Positions 21,979-35,900 of a DNA stretch of 64,000 bases are shown piece by piece. Origin of the DNA: Alisma plantago-aquatica (Eukaryota; Streptophyta; Magnoliopsida; Alismatales; Alismataceae); NCBI GenBank assembly GCA_963693085.1, contig OY856410.1:883396335-883460334 (forward strand), read 5' to 3'. The notes beneath the pieces are model-generated. The model did not search any database. It saw only the letters and a program-made list of their open reading frames with translations, and had not been told where the DNA came from. How positions within the stretch are numbered: the first letter of the stretch is position 1; each line of letters starts with the position of its first letter. The position numbers and the translations under genes are program-made.

Positions 21979-23960
21979 CTATACAGTTTCCATGAACTTT
22001 TTGTATCTCTTCTTCAAGTGTGCTTTTATTAACTTATAGGGGAAAGGAATTCTCAGGTCGTATGGATTTTTCTTCGAAAGAACATATCTCAGAGGGTCTG
22101 AGTCCTTTTCCTCTCCTTCCTTCTTCTTCTCGGGTTGTCCTGCTTCTTTGCTATGGTTAGCTTGTTCTTTGCCTCTTGATTTTTCTGTTGCCTTTTCATT
22201 CTCAGACTGCTGATTAACATGACTTCTTTCTTCTTCAGTGTTGTTGGTATTAGCATTCCCCATCATTTTCCCATATCAAAGAGTAGCTATTTTGACAGTC
22301 TCGGTATTTGACAGTATCTTTCCTAAAGGATTTTTCATGAGCTCGACTAGCTGTGCAAGTTGCTGATCAATCTGTCTCTGATGAGTTTGCATATCCACCA
22401 TTTGGGTTTGCATGTTAGTCAGCACTCCAGAATTCATGAGAGCAATTTGAGCCAGTTGATTGTTCATCGACGCTTGCCTCTTTGAGAAGTTGAATAGTTG
22501 ACCAGTCATGTTAGCTTGGTTATTGTCTTTCGCTTGGCTCGGGCCTAGGCCTTGCCCTTGTCCTTGCTTGTTCATATTTTTGTTCTGGCCTTGATAGTCA
22601 TTTTTGTTCTGTTGGTAGTTGGTAGTCTTGGTGTATTGTGTTGGCACCCCTTTATTCTCAAACCCTGGGGGAGGTTTAGATGAACTACCCAGCTTATGTG
22701 TGTTCTCTGCAGCTTCTTTGTTGTTGTAACTAAACCCAGGGTGGTCTTGTTTCTTGAAGTTAACATAGGAGATGTTCTCTGTCTCTTCTTCACTTTTTCT
22801 TTCATCACTTTCCCCAGGTCAGGTATAGATACAGTTATCGATCCCATGCCCTCCTTCTCCATGTATAGGTGAAACATTTCATGGCTTTCTCAGTATGCTT
22901 CTTGCCCTTGGCTCCAATGTCTTTCATCTATTTGACATCAGTGGCTATTTTCTGAATATGTGTTGTTATGGTCTTCAAGGCTTTGGCTTCAATAGATGGT
23001 CCTTCGGACCCTACTTTCTTCGTCAATCCCCTATCATTCATGTCATAGTCCATTCTTGCTTGTAGTGCAGCCATGTTGTCTATTATCTTCATGGTTCTAC
23101 TCAGTTTCTTTCCAAGAAATCCACTACCAGCAGTTGTGTTCAACGAAGTCCTCTCAGTAGGAGTCAGCCCATTATAGAAGGTGGTCACGAGGAACCCCTT
23201 ATGGTAATTATGGTGCAGACAATCCCTTTGATACTCTTGGAAGTGTTCCCATGCTTTGTGCAAGTTTTCTCCCAGCTTTTCTCTAAAAGAAGTGATCTTC
23301 TGCATGTTGCAGATAGTCCTCTTGGTAGGATAAAACTTGGTAATGAAGGCATCTACCAGGGGTCTCCACCTATATATAGACTGGTGAGGGAGGTTGAGAT
23401 ACCATGATAGAGCCTTATCTTCAAGAGAGAAGTTGAAGCCCTTACAATATATCACTTCTTGAGGGACTCCCTTCATCTTGATGGTATCACATATATTTTT
23501 AAAGGCATCGAGGTGATGGTATAGGTTTTCACTTCTCGAATTCCCACGAAAAGGTTTATTCTAGATCATCGAGATGACAGCTGGTTTAAACTCAAAGTTT
23601 GCTACGTTGAAGTGTGGGATGACGATCGGGCATCTAGATTTGTTGGCCCTAGTTGCTTCTAATTCTCTAAGGGTCTTTCCCTCTTCATCATCCTCGTTGT
23701 CATTTTACCGACCATCATGCTCACGTTCATTATCACGGTGATTGCGATGATGCCTTCTTCGGCATCGATAGCATCATTCTTCGTCACGTTGATATCTTCA
23801 CGATGATCTTCATTCCGATGCTCTTCTTCACATTGATGACCGTCTGAGTAACAACCATCTCTGTCTTCATCCGTCCCTGGTGGTGGGGGATCATGTTGAA
23901 TCCTCCCATTCCGCTCATCCCCAATGAGAGTACCATCCACACGAGGTGGCATGGTAACTC
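21979..23960 (-). pseudogene. Element A gag
   Basis: The N-terminus is MPPRVDGTLIGDERNGRIQH (start at 23952), shifting frame near 23650. The Athila gag core is at 23476-22928 (FNFSLEDKALSWYLNLPHQ, FYPTKRTICNMQKITSFREK, AWEHFQEYQRDCLHHNYHKG, TTFYNGLTPTERTSLNTTAG). It ends at a TAG at 22928. Gln/Asn- and Lys/Glu-rich C-terminal pieces follow in other frames down to 21979. Gag forms the particle shell; this copy needs several repairs. Confidence 0.8.
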
Positions 23961-24177
23961 AAGGTTAAGGAGCAAAGTCAAATGAGTCTGCTTCCCTCTG
24001 GGTTTCCTAAATAAACTGCACAGTTGAGTTAGTAAATTGGACGCGTGAAAATGAACTTTTTTACATAAACACAGGGTAGCAGATATAAGGGTTATGTGTA
24101 GTTAAGCTTATTACTAAGCTTGAGGCATGGGAGTATAGTGAGTGGACTCAAGTTCTTAACAGTGTCATTTTGCCTTG

Positions 24178-24195
24178 TCCCCGGCAACGGCGCCA
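24178..24195 (-). other. Element A primer binding site (tRNA-Asp)
   Basis: The plus strand reads TCCCCGGCAACGGCGCCA, identical to the 3' end of plant tRNA-Asp(GTC), so the minus-strand genomic RNA would bind that tRNA as primer. It lies 6 bases from the inner end of the 5' LTR. There is no tRNA cloverleaf, so it is not a tRNA gene. Confidence 0.92.
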
Positions 24196-24201
24196 AAAAG
24201 T

Positions 24202-24877
24202 TGACCAGCCTAAATCGCACGTCCAAAAAGGAGCGGATCCAGAGTAGTCAGACTCTTAAGATAGTAACCCGACACTCAAGCCCCCACAACTATTATACGG
24301 GGTCTGACATAGTAATCGGGGTCAAACCACAGGGACAAGGTTAGCAAGGGTTAAACATGCAGGGTCTCACACTCATATACTCCGTATAACAGATGGTTTA
24401 AAAGGGTGTTCCCAAAGGAACGATAGTGCTCAAACCAAATTAAAGGGAATAAACCAAAGATAAGAAAAACAAAGCGTAAAAAAATAAGATGGAAACAAAG
24501 CTATAGAAGGGAAACTTGGATCGGGCTTCACCTACTAAGACCTCTCACCAACATGTAAACATCACCTCTCCCTCTCCTATACTCCTATCAAGACTACAAG
24601 CAAATCATATAAGCATTCATTACTTTCTCTCTCAAGATAAGGATGGATCTAAGTCTGAGGGTAGCCTCTGTCTCAAGATGACTATCCAAAAACTATCAGG
24701 AAGAACATATGACTATAAGCTTTAGCATTCCAACATTGCCATGCATTCATACTACTCCATAACATAATATATTGGTGATACTACTCTTTTGAGGTACCGA
24801 CAATCAAACATCACAAGATGGTAGCTAAGCATACAAGTGAAGCGTTAAAACCGATGTATGGAGATAACTCGACAAGA

Positions 24878-24955
<78 letters not shown>

Positions 24956-25828
24956 AGGAGAGACAATATACATGTTGGGAGAGACTTAGTGGCTACTCCC
25001 AACCCAAGTTAAGTGTTTAGCCACACATGTTTATGGGTAGCATAACAACATCACAAAATGATAGATACATCAAGTTCCACAAAGAGAGGAGGGAAGTACA
25101 GTGAGATGGGAGTGATAGATCTAGATAGAGAGAGAAGAATGTGATACAACACAGTACTTCTTCAGATCTAGATCCCGTAGTTCGATGGCGTGGACATTAT
25201 CCTTCTCTCAAAGAAGATGGAGCCTTCAGTCTTCTCTCTCCTTAGATTCTGCCTTTGGAGATCCAAGACTGATTGGATGGATGGGAATGAGTCTAGAAAA
25301 TGGCAGCACTTTGTGGTCCTCTGAGATCTAATGATTAGACAAAATGGGTAGGTGGCCTATTTATAGGCATGCTCCACCAACTTAACTCTTAGACTGTGGT
25401 CAAGGCCTGGCTTTGGACGAAGCTTGATTACGGTCGAGGCTTTATTGCCATTCTCTCCTCAGTCAAGGTTGGTTAAATCACCCCCTCAGTCGAGGTCTAG
25501 ATGTTGCATTATTTGGTCAGACTGTGGTCTAAATCTCAGTCGTGGGATTCATGATGTGGGTGTGTAGACCGCGGGTTTGAGGAGCCACGGGTGTGGGGCA
25601 TTGAGGTGATGTTGGAGTCCTCGACCATGGTGGGATAGTCTGTGATCGTCGAATGGGTCATGGTCGAGGTGTCGACCGCGACCTTGGCTTGATGTAACCC
25701 TACAACCATGGAAAAAGTGTGTGAGATACTTGGCATAAAGTGCTAAAATAAGTGGAGAAAATCTATAAAATTTATGCTTGGGGAGGTACAAAATATATGC
25801 AAGAAGCATATAAAATGAGGTGTTATCA
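24202..25828 (-). repeat. Element A, 5' LTR
   Basis: On the minus strand it starts TGATAACACC and ends CTGGTCA next to the primer binding site. The outer half repeats 1-910. It contains a long TA microsatellite (24877-24949) and GGTCGAGG/GACCGCGACC words. The sequence outside (GCCTC at 25829-25833) is integrase of element E; the matching target copy would lie before the window. Confidence 0.88.
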
Positions 25829-26286
25829 GCCTCCCATACAACGCATTGTATGGTTCCATGTCGATGCTTTGTTGATAACTATTATTATAGGCAAACTCTA
25901 TCAGACTGAGGTGTATGCCCCAAATGCCCAAAAAACTGAAGAATATAAGCTCTCAACAGATCCTCCAAGGTCAAAATGGTCCTCTTAGACTGACCATCTA
26001 TTTGTGGGTGAAAGGTAGTATTGAACCTCAACTGCGTACCCAATGCTGAGTGCAATCGCTCCCAAAAGCAACTTGTGAAGTGAGGGCCCCTATCAGATAT
26101 GATAGTTGTTGGAACAACATGCAAACACACTATCTCATCAACATAGATCTGGGAAATCTTCTCAATTATATACGTCGTCTTCACAGGAAGAAAATACGCT
26201 GACTTGGTCAACTTGTCAACAATCACCCAGATGGAATCATGACCTTTGGTTGTCCTAGGTAGACCAACCACAAAGTCCATAGTCAC
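25829..26286 (-). pseudogene. Element E integrase catalytic core, cut by element A
   Basis: Tekay/Del-type chromovirus integrase: TMDFVVGLPRTTKGHDSIWV (first Asp), TTIISDRGPHFTSCFWERL (second Asp), FHPQIDGQSKRTILTLEDLL (position of Glu reads SKRTILTLED). It continues in another frame as IHLSLIEFAYNNSYQQSIDM and stops at YNALYG where A begins. The rest of the integrase and the 3' LTR of E lie beyond A, outside the window. Confidence 0.85.
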
Positions 26287-26299
26287 ATGATCTCATTTC

Positions 26300-26541
26300 C
26301 ATTATGGTATAGGAAACGGTTGCAACATCCCTACAGGCTTTTGATGCTCGACTTTAACCTGCTGACACACAATGCATCTCACAAAGAACTCATCCATGTC
26401 CTTCTTCAAGCCAGGAAACCTATACATATCTTTCAAATTATGATGCATCTTGGTGCTACCTGGGTGCATAGCGTACATGGATGAGTGAGCCTCTTCCAAC
26501 ATCATCTTTCTTAGGTCATCCACATTCGAAACCACAATTCT
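26300..26541 (-). pseudogene. Element E integrase zinc-binding part, cut by element B
   Basis: VVSNVDDLRKMMLEEAHSSM, HPGSTKMHHNLKDMYRFPGL and CIVCQQVKVEHQKP form the HHCC domain of chromovirus integrase. A stop at 26302 and a TGA shortly after separate it from the catalytic core. Upstream, the reading frame resumes at 36273 on the other side of B. Confidence 0.85.
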
Positions 26542-26546
26542 ATCAT
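26542..26546. repeat. Target site duplication of B (left)
   Basis: ATCAT; the identical copy is at 36268-36272. Confidence 0.92.
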
Positions 26547-29500
26547 TGTTACGACCCCATCTGAGCTTAATTGGTAAACTAGGGTTTACCTAGACAATTG
26601 CAAAGATTAATTGGAATAATCATTCTTGAAATCTAATTAATGACGATAACATAATTAGGATGTTTTAACTATGATAAGAAGTCTAAATGTTCTTTTGTCT
26701 TGAGAATTAGGGTTTGAGAAGCATAAACCCTAATCGGCCCAAAATAAGGTTTTAATGATGCATGAATACAGAATTTGATAAGTAGAATGTCTCACTAAAT
26801 GATTTTTAGTATTTTATGTGTAACTCTGATTTACTTCAAATTTTGATATGATTTGGATATATAAAATTTGAACAACATTAGAAAATATCAGAATTTTTGA
26901 AGAATGCTCTGACCTGTTTATCGGCCAAGTTTCAAACTCGACCGATCACATTTCCAGAATTTTATAGCAGTGTGGTAATTGAATTTTATCTTTTTATTGG
27001 TATATCCAATTGATCTCAAATTTTAACTGTCCCTGAAAAACACAGTTTTAGACACTCTGTTAAATTGGCATAATTTTTGGATGACTTTTAAATACCTACA
27101 GTAAGGGTGTCGGTCGAGTTTGTGCAGGACAAACTCGGCCGAATATTTTGCAGACTGCAATATAGCAGTGCATTGTTCTATTTTTAATTATTTATTGGTA
27201 ACTCCAAATGATCTCAAATTTTAACTGAAGCTTTATAGAATAATTATAAACAACTTTCTAAATTCCCATAATTGTTGAAGAATGTTTGATCTCTGAAATA
27301 AACGAATTACAGTAACTTTTGTATAACTGAATATTCAGCCAATATAATTAAAGTTAAGTGTTGGGTCAATATGCAATTGACCCAAGCAGCTCAATTGACT
27401 TATATGAGCAACCACACACACACACAGCTCTCATTCTTCGTCATTCACTCCAGGGAAACGAAAATCTAGAGAGAGAGGGAGAGTTAGGGCTTGAGTGAAG
27501 AAAGTGGGGGAATTGCTGAATTAGGGTTCTGCGGTCCCAAGAGTGGTGAAATCAAGTAAGTTTGGATCCTTTGCATAGACTTTTATGGTGAATCTTCTCT
27601 CTCATGTCAAGATTCCGTCCATGCTCTGATTTGATCCAAGATGATGTCGAAATTCCCTCTTTTCTCACCCTTTCTTCATAATCCCTCTTTTTCAAGGTTC
27701 CCCAGTTGAATGGAAGAAGAATTGGGAGATTTGCTAGGGATTTGATAGGAATTCGAGATTCCCTGAGTTGAGCTGCAGTTGTGAGGTGTTTTCACACCTT
27801 AGGGTGAGTGGGTTCTTCCTTCAAACATTCTAATGCACGAATTTGATTATAACATCCAAATCCCTAAATGCTTAGCATGTGATTCTAAATTCTGAAATGT
27901 CCGTTTGATTTAAGATTGTTGCAAATTGATATGATGTGGATTACTTCTTTATTTGAATGACTCCTAAATGGTAGATTCATATCAGAAACGTATACAACAC
28001 TTCCTAGTGAGAATTCTTTTTAGATTTATATCAAATGAGGTAATTAGGGTTTAACCTAATTGAGACATCACTAGTGTTTCAACCTTATTGAAAAGGACTA
28101 GTAATCCTATAAGTGGTTAGGATGTACCTCATGGGTTATCTTAATTGAATCTTATTCTAGATACATGATATCGTAGTGAATGATATGGAAAACCTAAATT
28201 TAGTTAAATTTCCATGGTTTCATGTCTATATTGATTGCATATGATTTGTTGGAAACAATCTTTATTTAGTGAATGCTTATATCCTATGAAATCATTATGA
28301 GAGCCATGTGAAAAGGTGAATGAGGTGAATGAAACCCTAAGAGTAGGGTGTTGGCATGTGATGAATGAATAAGGCAAATGAAACCCTAAGAATAGGGTGT
28401 TCAATGAATCATGCTATGGTAATATGAAAGGTCTCGATATGAGATGTGGTGATGCTTAATTGTTGAATTGTATGTTTCTAGTGCATTTAACTTTATATGC
28501 TTGTTCTCTCTGAAATGATATTTACATACTGCAGGGCTTCTTATATTTCAATACATATCTCATAAATTGCAGGTGATGAGATATGACATGCCCTAGAAAG
28601 GGATGTTACTGAGACATGGTATATGTTGAATACATGAACTATGATATTTATCTGTTAATTAGTTAATAGACATAGGTGCCCTAACACCGTAGAACCCCTA
28701 AAAGAAGGTCTGTTTCTTAGGGGTGAAACTCGTGTCCAACATCAACCGGTTGAGTAATTCTGGTGGCACGAGGATAGAAAGAAAGGCAGTGTCTAACAAC
28801 AATCGTGCTTGTGTCACGATGGCACTGGGAAAAAGAAAACACGGTTATCTAACACCATTCGTGCTTGTGTCACGAAGGTAACCCTGTGACCCTCCGCCGG
28901 TGTACTCAGGTTAAAGGAGGAGTCGGGAGCACACGTGGTTGTGCATTGAGGCCGTAGAGCCTATGTTTCTGGCCGGAGAGCCAGGGGTCCTGTAGCAGAG
29001 TAGGGCTGGCGTCAGACTTAGCATTTCCCGGGTGTGTCGCTAAGTCTTGTACGGTGGGGTCGTAGCATGGACTTGTTACGGATCTTTATATGCAGAGTAC
29101 ACTGCATATGATTAGGGCATAAGTTAAAATATGATCATATAGGTTCACAGAGTTCTTTATAAATGAAAGAGTTAAGAAAGACTAGAAGCATAGTTTTCTA
29201 GTAGTTATTCTTTGGATGCAATATTTACATTCTTTGTTATTTCAATTATATTGTTTTAGAACTGCTCAGTGTAGTATTTATTGTTGTTAAATTTCATATC
29301 GTTTATTCAAATTATATCTGTAATCACATTAGTGCATTAGTCTGTTTCCATGAAGTACTCATCCACTGAGCGAGTAGGCTCACCCCTCTACTCAAACATT
29401 TTAGGGTTAACCGCGTGGACTTGAAGATGATTAGAGCGTCAGTGTAGACCTGCCACAGGAGTCAAGTACGAGATTAGCTGAGTCAGTCGGTCCTTGTCAC

Positions 29501-29826
29501 TCTAGGTCCTCAGTAAGAATTTAGAGAGAGAGTTGTAATTACAATGTGTAATATTGTTCCTCTTTGATATGTATGCTAATTAGCAAGTTTCATGTGCATA
29601 ATGTGTGAAAGACATCGTGAATGCTTATACATGTATCTTTACTATTAAAGTCTGATTAGTAGAAGAAATGTTCAGATTCCTTTGTTAAGATGATATGTGG
29701 TTCAATGCGGGAAAACAAGAGTTTAAAAGAAAAGAAAAAGTTAAGGGTGTTCTTTGTGTTGCATACAAATCCCATCTTATGCCCTAATCTCATGATTTGA
29801 GGAAGTTGTGAGATCGGGGTGTAACA
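26547..29826 (+). repeat. Element B, 5' LTR
   Basis: Starts TGTTACGACCCC, ends GGGGTGTAACA. It contains TCGGCCGAGTTTCAAACTCG-type sequence (here TCGGCCAAG near 26921) and AAACTCGGCCGAATATT near 27132. Open frames inside are short and without domains. The long 3' half includes a CA run (27415) and a GC-richer segment near 28880-29060. Confidence 0.93.
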
Positions 29827-29829
29827 GCT

Positions 29830-29841
29830 TGGTATCAGAGC
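29830..29841 (+). other. Element B primer binding site (initiator tRNA-Met)
   Basis: TGGTATCAGAGC, the exact complement of the 3' end of plant initiator tRNA-Met, 3 bases after the LTR. Confidence 0.93.
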
Positions 29842-30377
29842 TTAGGGTGAGTTGTCAAGGACCATTAAGTTAGTAAGTTAGAGTCCTATGTGTGGCATAT
29901 AGGAGATGTTTGATGTTAGCTTTGGGGATTTGAGTATTTGGATATCCTGGCCCGATATCTGAGTACTTGGATCAACCAGTACAAGCTACTCGGTCTATTC
30001 TCTCACGTATACCCTGGCCAGGTATACAGTGTAAGAATGGGCTAGAGAGGAACCCTAGAAATGTTAGGGTTAGATAACGAGAAAAGAAACAAGAATTAAG
30101 AGCATAAATGTAAAAGGAGATAGAACTTACATTTCATAATGTTGTTTTTGTTGGAAATGTATAGAAATGCTCTTATATGTTTGAATTGAAATATTTAATA
30201 CTTTGAAATATGGGTCTTTAATATCTGTTGTACACTATGCAATTGTAGCATTTATTGATTTTATTCTTTGTAACAAGTAGACTAGAATTGACCTTTGAAT
30301 GGGCTTTTGTTTCTATAGTTTTGCCTGCTGATTCGAGTGAAATTGACATCAGCAGGTCTGTTTAGGTTTTCAGTCTG

Positions 30378-30580
30378 TACGCGATTCGGCCGAGTTGTAT
30401 GTGATTCGGCCGAGTTTCCTTAATAGGCAATCGAACAGCAAACTGGTCGGCCGAGTTGTATGTAATTCGGCCGAGTTTCCTTTTTCAGGAAATCAAACGG
30501 CAAGTTGATCGGCCGAGTTTCAAGCGGATCGGCCGAGTTGTGAAGCAATCGGCCGAGTTTCTGACCAATCGGCCGAGTTT
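30378..30580 (+). repeat. CGGCCGAGTT word array in B
   Basis: Eight copies of CGGCCGAGTT within about 200 bases, preceded by AT or GT and followed alternately by GTAT/GTGA or TCC/TCA/TCTG. Spacing is irregular (about 18-55 bases). The core CTCGGCCGAG is a palindrome, and single copies are also present in both B LTRs. Confidence 0.9.
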
Positions 30581-32949
30581 CTGAGCTGTGAGTGGCAGTT
30601 CAGGAAGAATGTAATCCTTTGTAGTTCTTGGCTTCAAGATTTCAGGTTTGGCCTGGTCCGGTTGGCAGGATGTGTTATTAGGATCTAATGAATCCTATCA
30701 ATAGCATAATAAGAATAGAATTGGAATAATTAGACCCACATCAGAGTAAGGATGTATATACAGTAAGATGTTGAAACATATGAGCAAGATCAGAACAACT
30801 AAGAATTAGTTGAAACTGATATCTGAGGTTTAATTTTGGGGCCTCATATGAGAAACCCTTAATTGGGAATAAAGGAACATGATATGAGATTCATAATCAG
30901 TTTATTGATTAATATTATATGAACTATACATATGAAATATAGAAAAGATATGTGAAATGTATGTATGGTTCAAGATAGCAAGAATCAATCATGAATAATG
31001 AATCATAGAATAGAATATAATGCTTTTATGAACTCTAAAGCAAAGGCTAAGTAGAGAATAGGGTTGAGCATTCAATAAGTCCATAGAAGTAAAGAGTCCT
31101 CAAAAGAGTAAAAGTAAAGAGGATCATATGATCATATAATTCATAAGACTAGAATAACAAACTAGTTTCTAAGTAAAGAACATAGGTGTAGTTTAACGAA
31201 TGAATAAGTCATACAAAAGTAGACTGTATTCAGAAAAGAAAAACTTGATTGAAAGAGAAACTATGTTTGACCCATGCATGATCCACTTGATGTAAAAATG
31301 AAGAATATGTAATGTATTCAACATGAGTAAAAACTAATAGAAGGACTATTAATTTAGAATGTTAACTTCACAATAGTATAAAGATAAAGGTGGAAATATG
31401 TGCAACATGGTATACATGACCATACATATTATTAAGCAACATGGTCATAAGAGAAAAATTTAGATTTAAAGATGACGGGTTAAAGAGTAGTATAGGGAAA
31501 GAGGACTATGAAATGTAAGAAAGGGTTTGAAATATGATGGAGAAGTTATAAAATAAAAGAGGTTGTGAGATTCAGGCAAGTGATAATTAATCAAATATCT
31601 CTGTTGATAACTAAGTAAATTTACATACGAGAATATATTAAGGGAATGTTTAAATACAAGAATTCCAAGTCTTAAAATCATCTTCTCTTTCATATATTCC
31701 TTAATGAGAGCAAGATGGGAATGAAATGATAAGAGAAAATGAGTCATATATGGTGCATAACTACCTTGGTAGGGTCATCTAGTGAATGTAATAGTGACAT
31801 ACAATATGATGAAGTGCGATAAGAAATAAATTCTTGTGTGATAGCAAGAATGATGAATAATTTATTCCTATCTTAAATCCTTCAATGTTAATGATGTTTA
31901 TTGTATATAATCATATGAAAAGGATAGGTAGCAAAAAGTAAAGTAGTAATGAATGAGCAGAGAGATACGGGAAAACGCTAGCTTGTGTGATATGTGAATT
32001 TGTTTTTATATGTATGATTTGTTGAAGGCATATTAAGGTATGAAAGTTGGTTCTACATATGATTTCAGGGTATTTGTGTAAGCTATATGTTAAATTAAAG
32101 GCGTATGATAGTTGTAGTAATTCATACCTGATATGCATCTTACTATTGTGTATTTGTAATATGGTGATACGGTTTGGATGATGTCAGAACACATGAAGGG
32201 ATATCCTGAATAAGGTAGTCATACATATTCACTCATATAAATAGAAAGGGATGATAATTAGATTGTTTGGACAAGTAACCCTAATGAGGTGTAGATTGTT
32301 ATACCTAGCTCTAATATAACTGAGTGATGGTAATTGAGTATGATTAATGCTTGAATGACTGATACAATCGTGGATTACCTTATTACTGTTGTTGAAACCC
32401 TAAAATGATATAATGCGATGGTTACACTTTGAATTGTGTGTGGGCCCATAACCCACAGATCCCAGGATCGAAACAGGGTAGTATGGAATGAGGTGGTAAT
32501 GCTTCACCTCATGCATCCATGACCCAATGGGGATGCCAAGAGTAGTATTGTGCAATTGATTGTTGAATTTAGTCTTTTAATTCAAGACTGTTTTGCTATT
32601 TGAGTAGCATGTTATTAAAGTTTAAAACAGCATGGTGAACTTGCTTTTATCACTTAAAGGTGATACAGAACAATGGAACTCTCTGAGCAGCATAAGTTGA
32701 GATAGTTGTATCAGAGTATCAGAGTTGCGCAGCGAAAGCGTGGTGGTTTATCTTTGCATTCTATGTTTGACTGTGGCATAAAGAATTTGCTTGATATCAT
32801 TGAGAACTATCTGAGATATGTTGTGATTTAGTAAAGAATTAAAAGATCTAATGTTGAAAACTACATTCAGGTATGAAATACAAGAATATAATGACATGGA
32901 AGGTTTTAGAAGCTTAGAATAACCTTGAATGTATCTTTCTTGTAGGTTC

Positions 32950-32969
32950 ATGTTTCGAGGACGAAACAT
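32950..32969 (+). other. GAGGAC hairpin upstream of B polypurine tract
   Basis: ATGTTTC-GAGGAC-GAAACAT, a perfect 7-bp stem with a 6-base loop, 3 bases before the purine tract. Confidence 0.85.
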
Positions 32970-32972
32970 TCT

Positions 32973-32985
32973 AAGGGGGGGAGAG
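32973..32985 (+). other. Element B polypurine tract
   Basis: AAGGGGGGGAGAG directly before the 3' LTR. Confidence 0.9.
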
Positions 32986-32986
32986 T

Positions 32987-35900
32987 TGTTACGACCCCAT
33001 CTGAGCTTAATTGGTAAACTAGGGTTTACCTAGACAATTGCAAAGATTAATTGGAATAATTATTCTTGAAATCTAATTAATGACGATAACATAATTAGGA
33101 TGTTTTAACTATGATAAGAAGTCTAAATGTTCTTTTGTCTTGAGAATTAGGGTTTGAGAAGCATAAACCCTAATCGGCCCAAAATAAGGTTTTAATGATG
33201 CATGAATACAGAATTTGATAAGTAGAATGTCTCACTAAATGATTTTTAGTATTTTATGTGTAACTCTGATTTACTTCAAATTTTGATATGATTTGGATAT
33301 ATAAAATTTGAACAACATTGGAAAATATCAGAATTTTTGAAGAATGCTCTGACCTGTTTATCGGCCGAGTTTCAAACTCGACCGATCACATTTCCAGAAT
33401 TTTATAGCAGTGTGGTAATTGAATTTTATCTTTTTATTGGTATATCCAATTTATCTCAAATTTTAACTGTGCCTGAAAAACACAGTTTTCGACACTCTGT
33501 TAAATTGGCATAATTTTTGGATGACTTTTAAATCCCTACAGTAAGGGTGTCGGTCGAGTTTGTGCAGGACAAACTCGGCCGAATATTTTGCAGACTGCAA
33601 TATAGCAGTGCATTGTTCTATTTTTAATTATTTATTGGTAACTCCAAATGATCTCAAATTTTAATTGAAGCTTTATAGAACAATTATAAACAACGTTCTA
33701 AATTCCCATAATTTTTGAAGAATGTTTGATCTCTTAAATAAACGAATTACAGTAACTTTTGTATAACTGAATATTCAGCCAATATAAATTAAAGTTAAGT
33801 GTTGGGTCAATATGCAATTGACCCAAGCAGCTCAATTGACTTATATGAGAAACCACACACACACACAGCTCTCATTCTTCGTCATTCACTCTAGGGAAAT
33901 GAAAATCTAGAGAGAGAGGGAGAGTTAGGGCTTGAGTGAAGAAAGTGGGGGAATTGCTGAATTAGGGTTCTGCGGTCCCAAGAGTGGTGAAATCAAGTAA
34001 GTTTGGATCCTTTGCATAGACTTTTATGGTGAATCTTCTCTCTCATGTCAAGATTCCGTCCATGCTCTGATTTGATCCAAGATGATGTCGAAATTCCCTC
34101 TTTTCTCACCCTTTCTTCATAATCCCTCTTTTTCAAGGTTCCCCAGTTGAATGGAAGAAGAATTGGGAGATTTGCTAGGGATTTGATAGGAATTCGAGAT
34201 TCCCTGAGTTGAGCTGTAGTTGTGAGGTGTTTTCACACCTTAGGGTGAGTGGGTTCTTCCTTCAAACATTCTAATGCACGAATTTGATTATAACATCCAA
34301 ATCCCTAAATGCTTAGCATGTGATTCTAAATTCTGAAATGTCTGTTTGATTTAAGATTGTTGCAAATTGATATGATGTGGATTACTTCTCTGTTTGAATG
34401 ACTCCTAAATGGTAGATTCATATCAGAAACGTATACAACACTTCCTAGTGAGAATGCTTTTTAGATTTATATCAAATGAGGTAATTAGGGTTTAACCTAA
34501 TTGAGACATCACTAGTGTTTCAACCTTATTGAAAAGGACTAGTAATCCTATAAGTGGTTAGGATGTACCTCATGGGTTATCTTAATTGAATCTTATTCTA
34601 GATACATGATATCACAGTGAATGATATGGAAAACCTAAATTTAGTTAAATTTCCATGGTTTCATGTCTATATTGATTGCATATGATTTGTTGGAAACAAT
34701 CTTTATTTAGTGAATGCTTATATCCTATGAAATCATTATGAGAGCCATGTGAAAAGGTGAATGAGGTGAATGAAACCCTAAGAGTAGGGTGTTGGAATGT
34801 AATGAATGAATAAGGCAAATGAAACCCTAAGAATAGGGTGTTCAATGAATCATGCTATGGTAATATGAAAGGTCTCGATATGAGATGTGGTGATGCTTAA
34901 TTGTTGAATTGTATGTTTCTAGTGCATTTAACTTTATATGCTTGTTCTCTCTGAAATGATATTTACATACTGCAGGGCTTCTTATATTTCAATACATATC
35001 TCGTAAATTGCAGGTGATGAGATATGACATGCCCTAGAAAGGGATGTTACTGAGACATGGTATATGTTGAATACATGAACTATGATATTTATCTGTTAAT
35101 TAGTTAATAGACATAGGTTCCCTAACACCGTAGAACCCCTAAAAGAAGGTTTGTTTCTTAGGGGTGAAACTCGTGTCCAACATCAACCAGTTGAGTAATT
35201 CTGGTGGCACGAGGATAGAAAGAAAGGCAGTGTCTAACAACAATCGTGCTTGTGTCACGATGGCACTGGGAAAAAGAAAACACGGTTATCTAACACCATT
35301 CGTGCTTGTGTCATGAAGGTAACCCTGTGACCCTCCGCCGGTGTACTCAGGTTAAAGGAGGAGTCGGGAGCACACGTGGTTGTGCATTGAGGCCGTAGAG
35401 CCTATGTTTCTGGCCGGAGAGCCAGGGGTCCTGTAGCAGAGCAGGGCTGGCGTCAGACTTAGCATTTCCCGGGTGTGTCGCTAAGTCTTGTACGGTGGGG
35501 TCGTAGCATGGACTTGTTATGGATCTTTATATGCAGAGTACACTGCATATGATTAGGGCATAAGTTAAAATGTGATCATATAGGTTCACAGAGTTCTTTA
35601 TAAATGAAAGAGTTAAGAAAGACTAGAAGAATAGTTTTCTAGTAGTTATTCTTTGGATGCAATATTTACATTCTTTGTTATTTCAATTATATTGTTTTAG
35701 AACTGCTCAGTGTAGTATTTATTGTTGTTAAATTTCATATCGTTTATTCAAATTATATTTGTAATCACATTAGTGCATTAGTCTGCTTCCATGAAGTACT
35801 CATTCACTGAGCGAGTAGGCTCACCCCTCTACTCAAACATTTTAGGGTTAACCGCGTGGACTTGAAGATGATCAGAGCGTCAGTGTAGACCTGCCACAGG

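Larger units (their letters stand above)
29842..32986 (+). other. Element B interior, non-coding
   Basis: About 3.1 kb, AT-rich and purine-rich on the plus strand, without any domain in six frames. The one structured part is the CGGCCGAGTT array at 30378-30580. It may hold packaging signals and an untranslated RNA. Confidence 0.8.

Noticed and set aside
24178..24195. Exact tRNA-Asp 3' end
   Set aside because: Only 18 bases match and no cloverleaf surrounds it; it is the primer binding site of element A, not a tRNA gene.
28204..34845. Identical 66-codon open frames at 28204-28404 and 34645-34845
   Set aside because: Same position in both LTRs of element B; no domain, so chance frames in an LTR.
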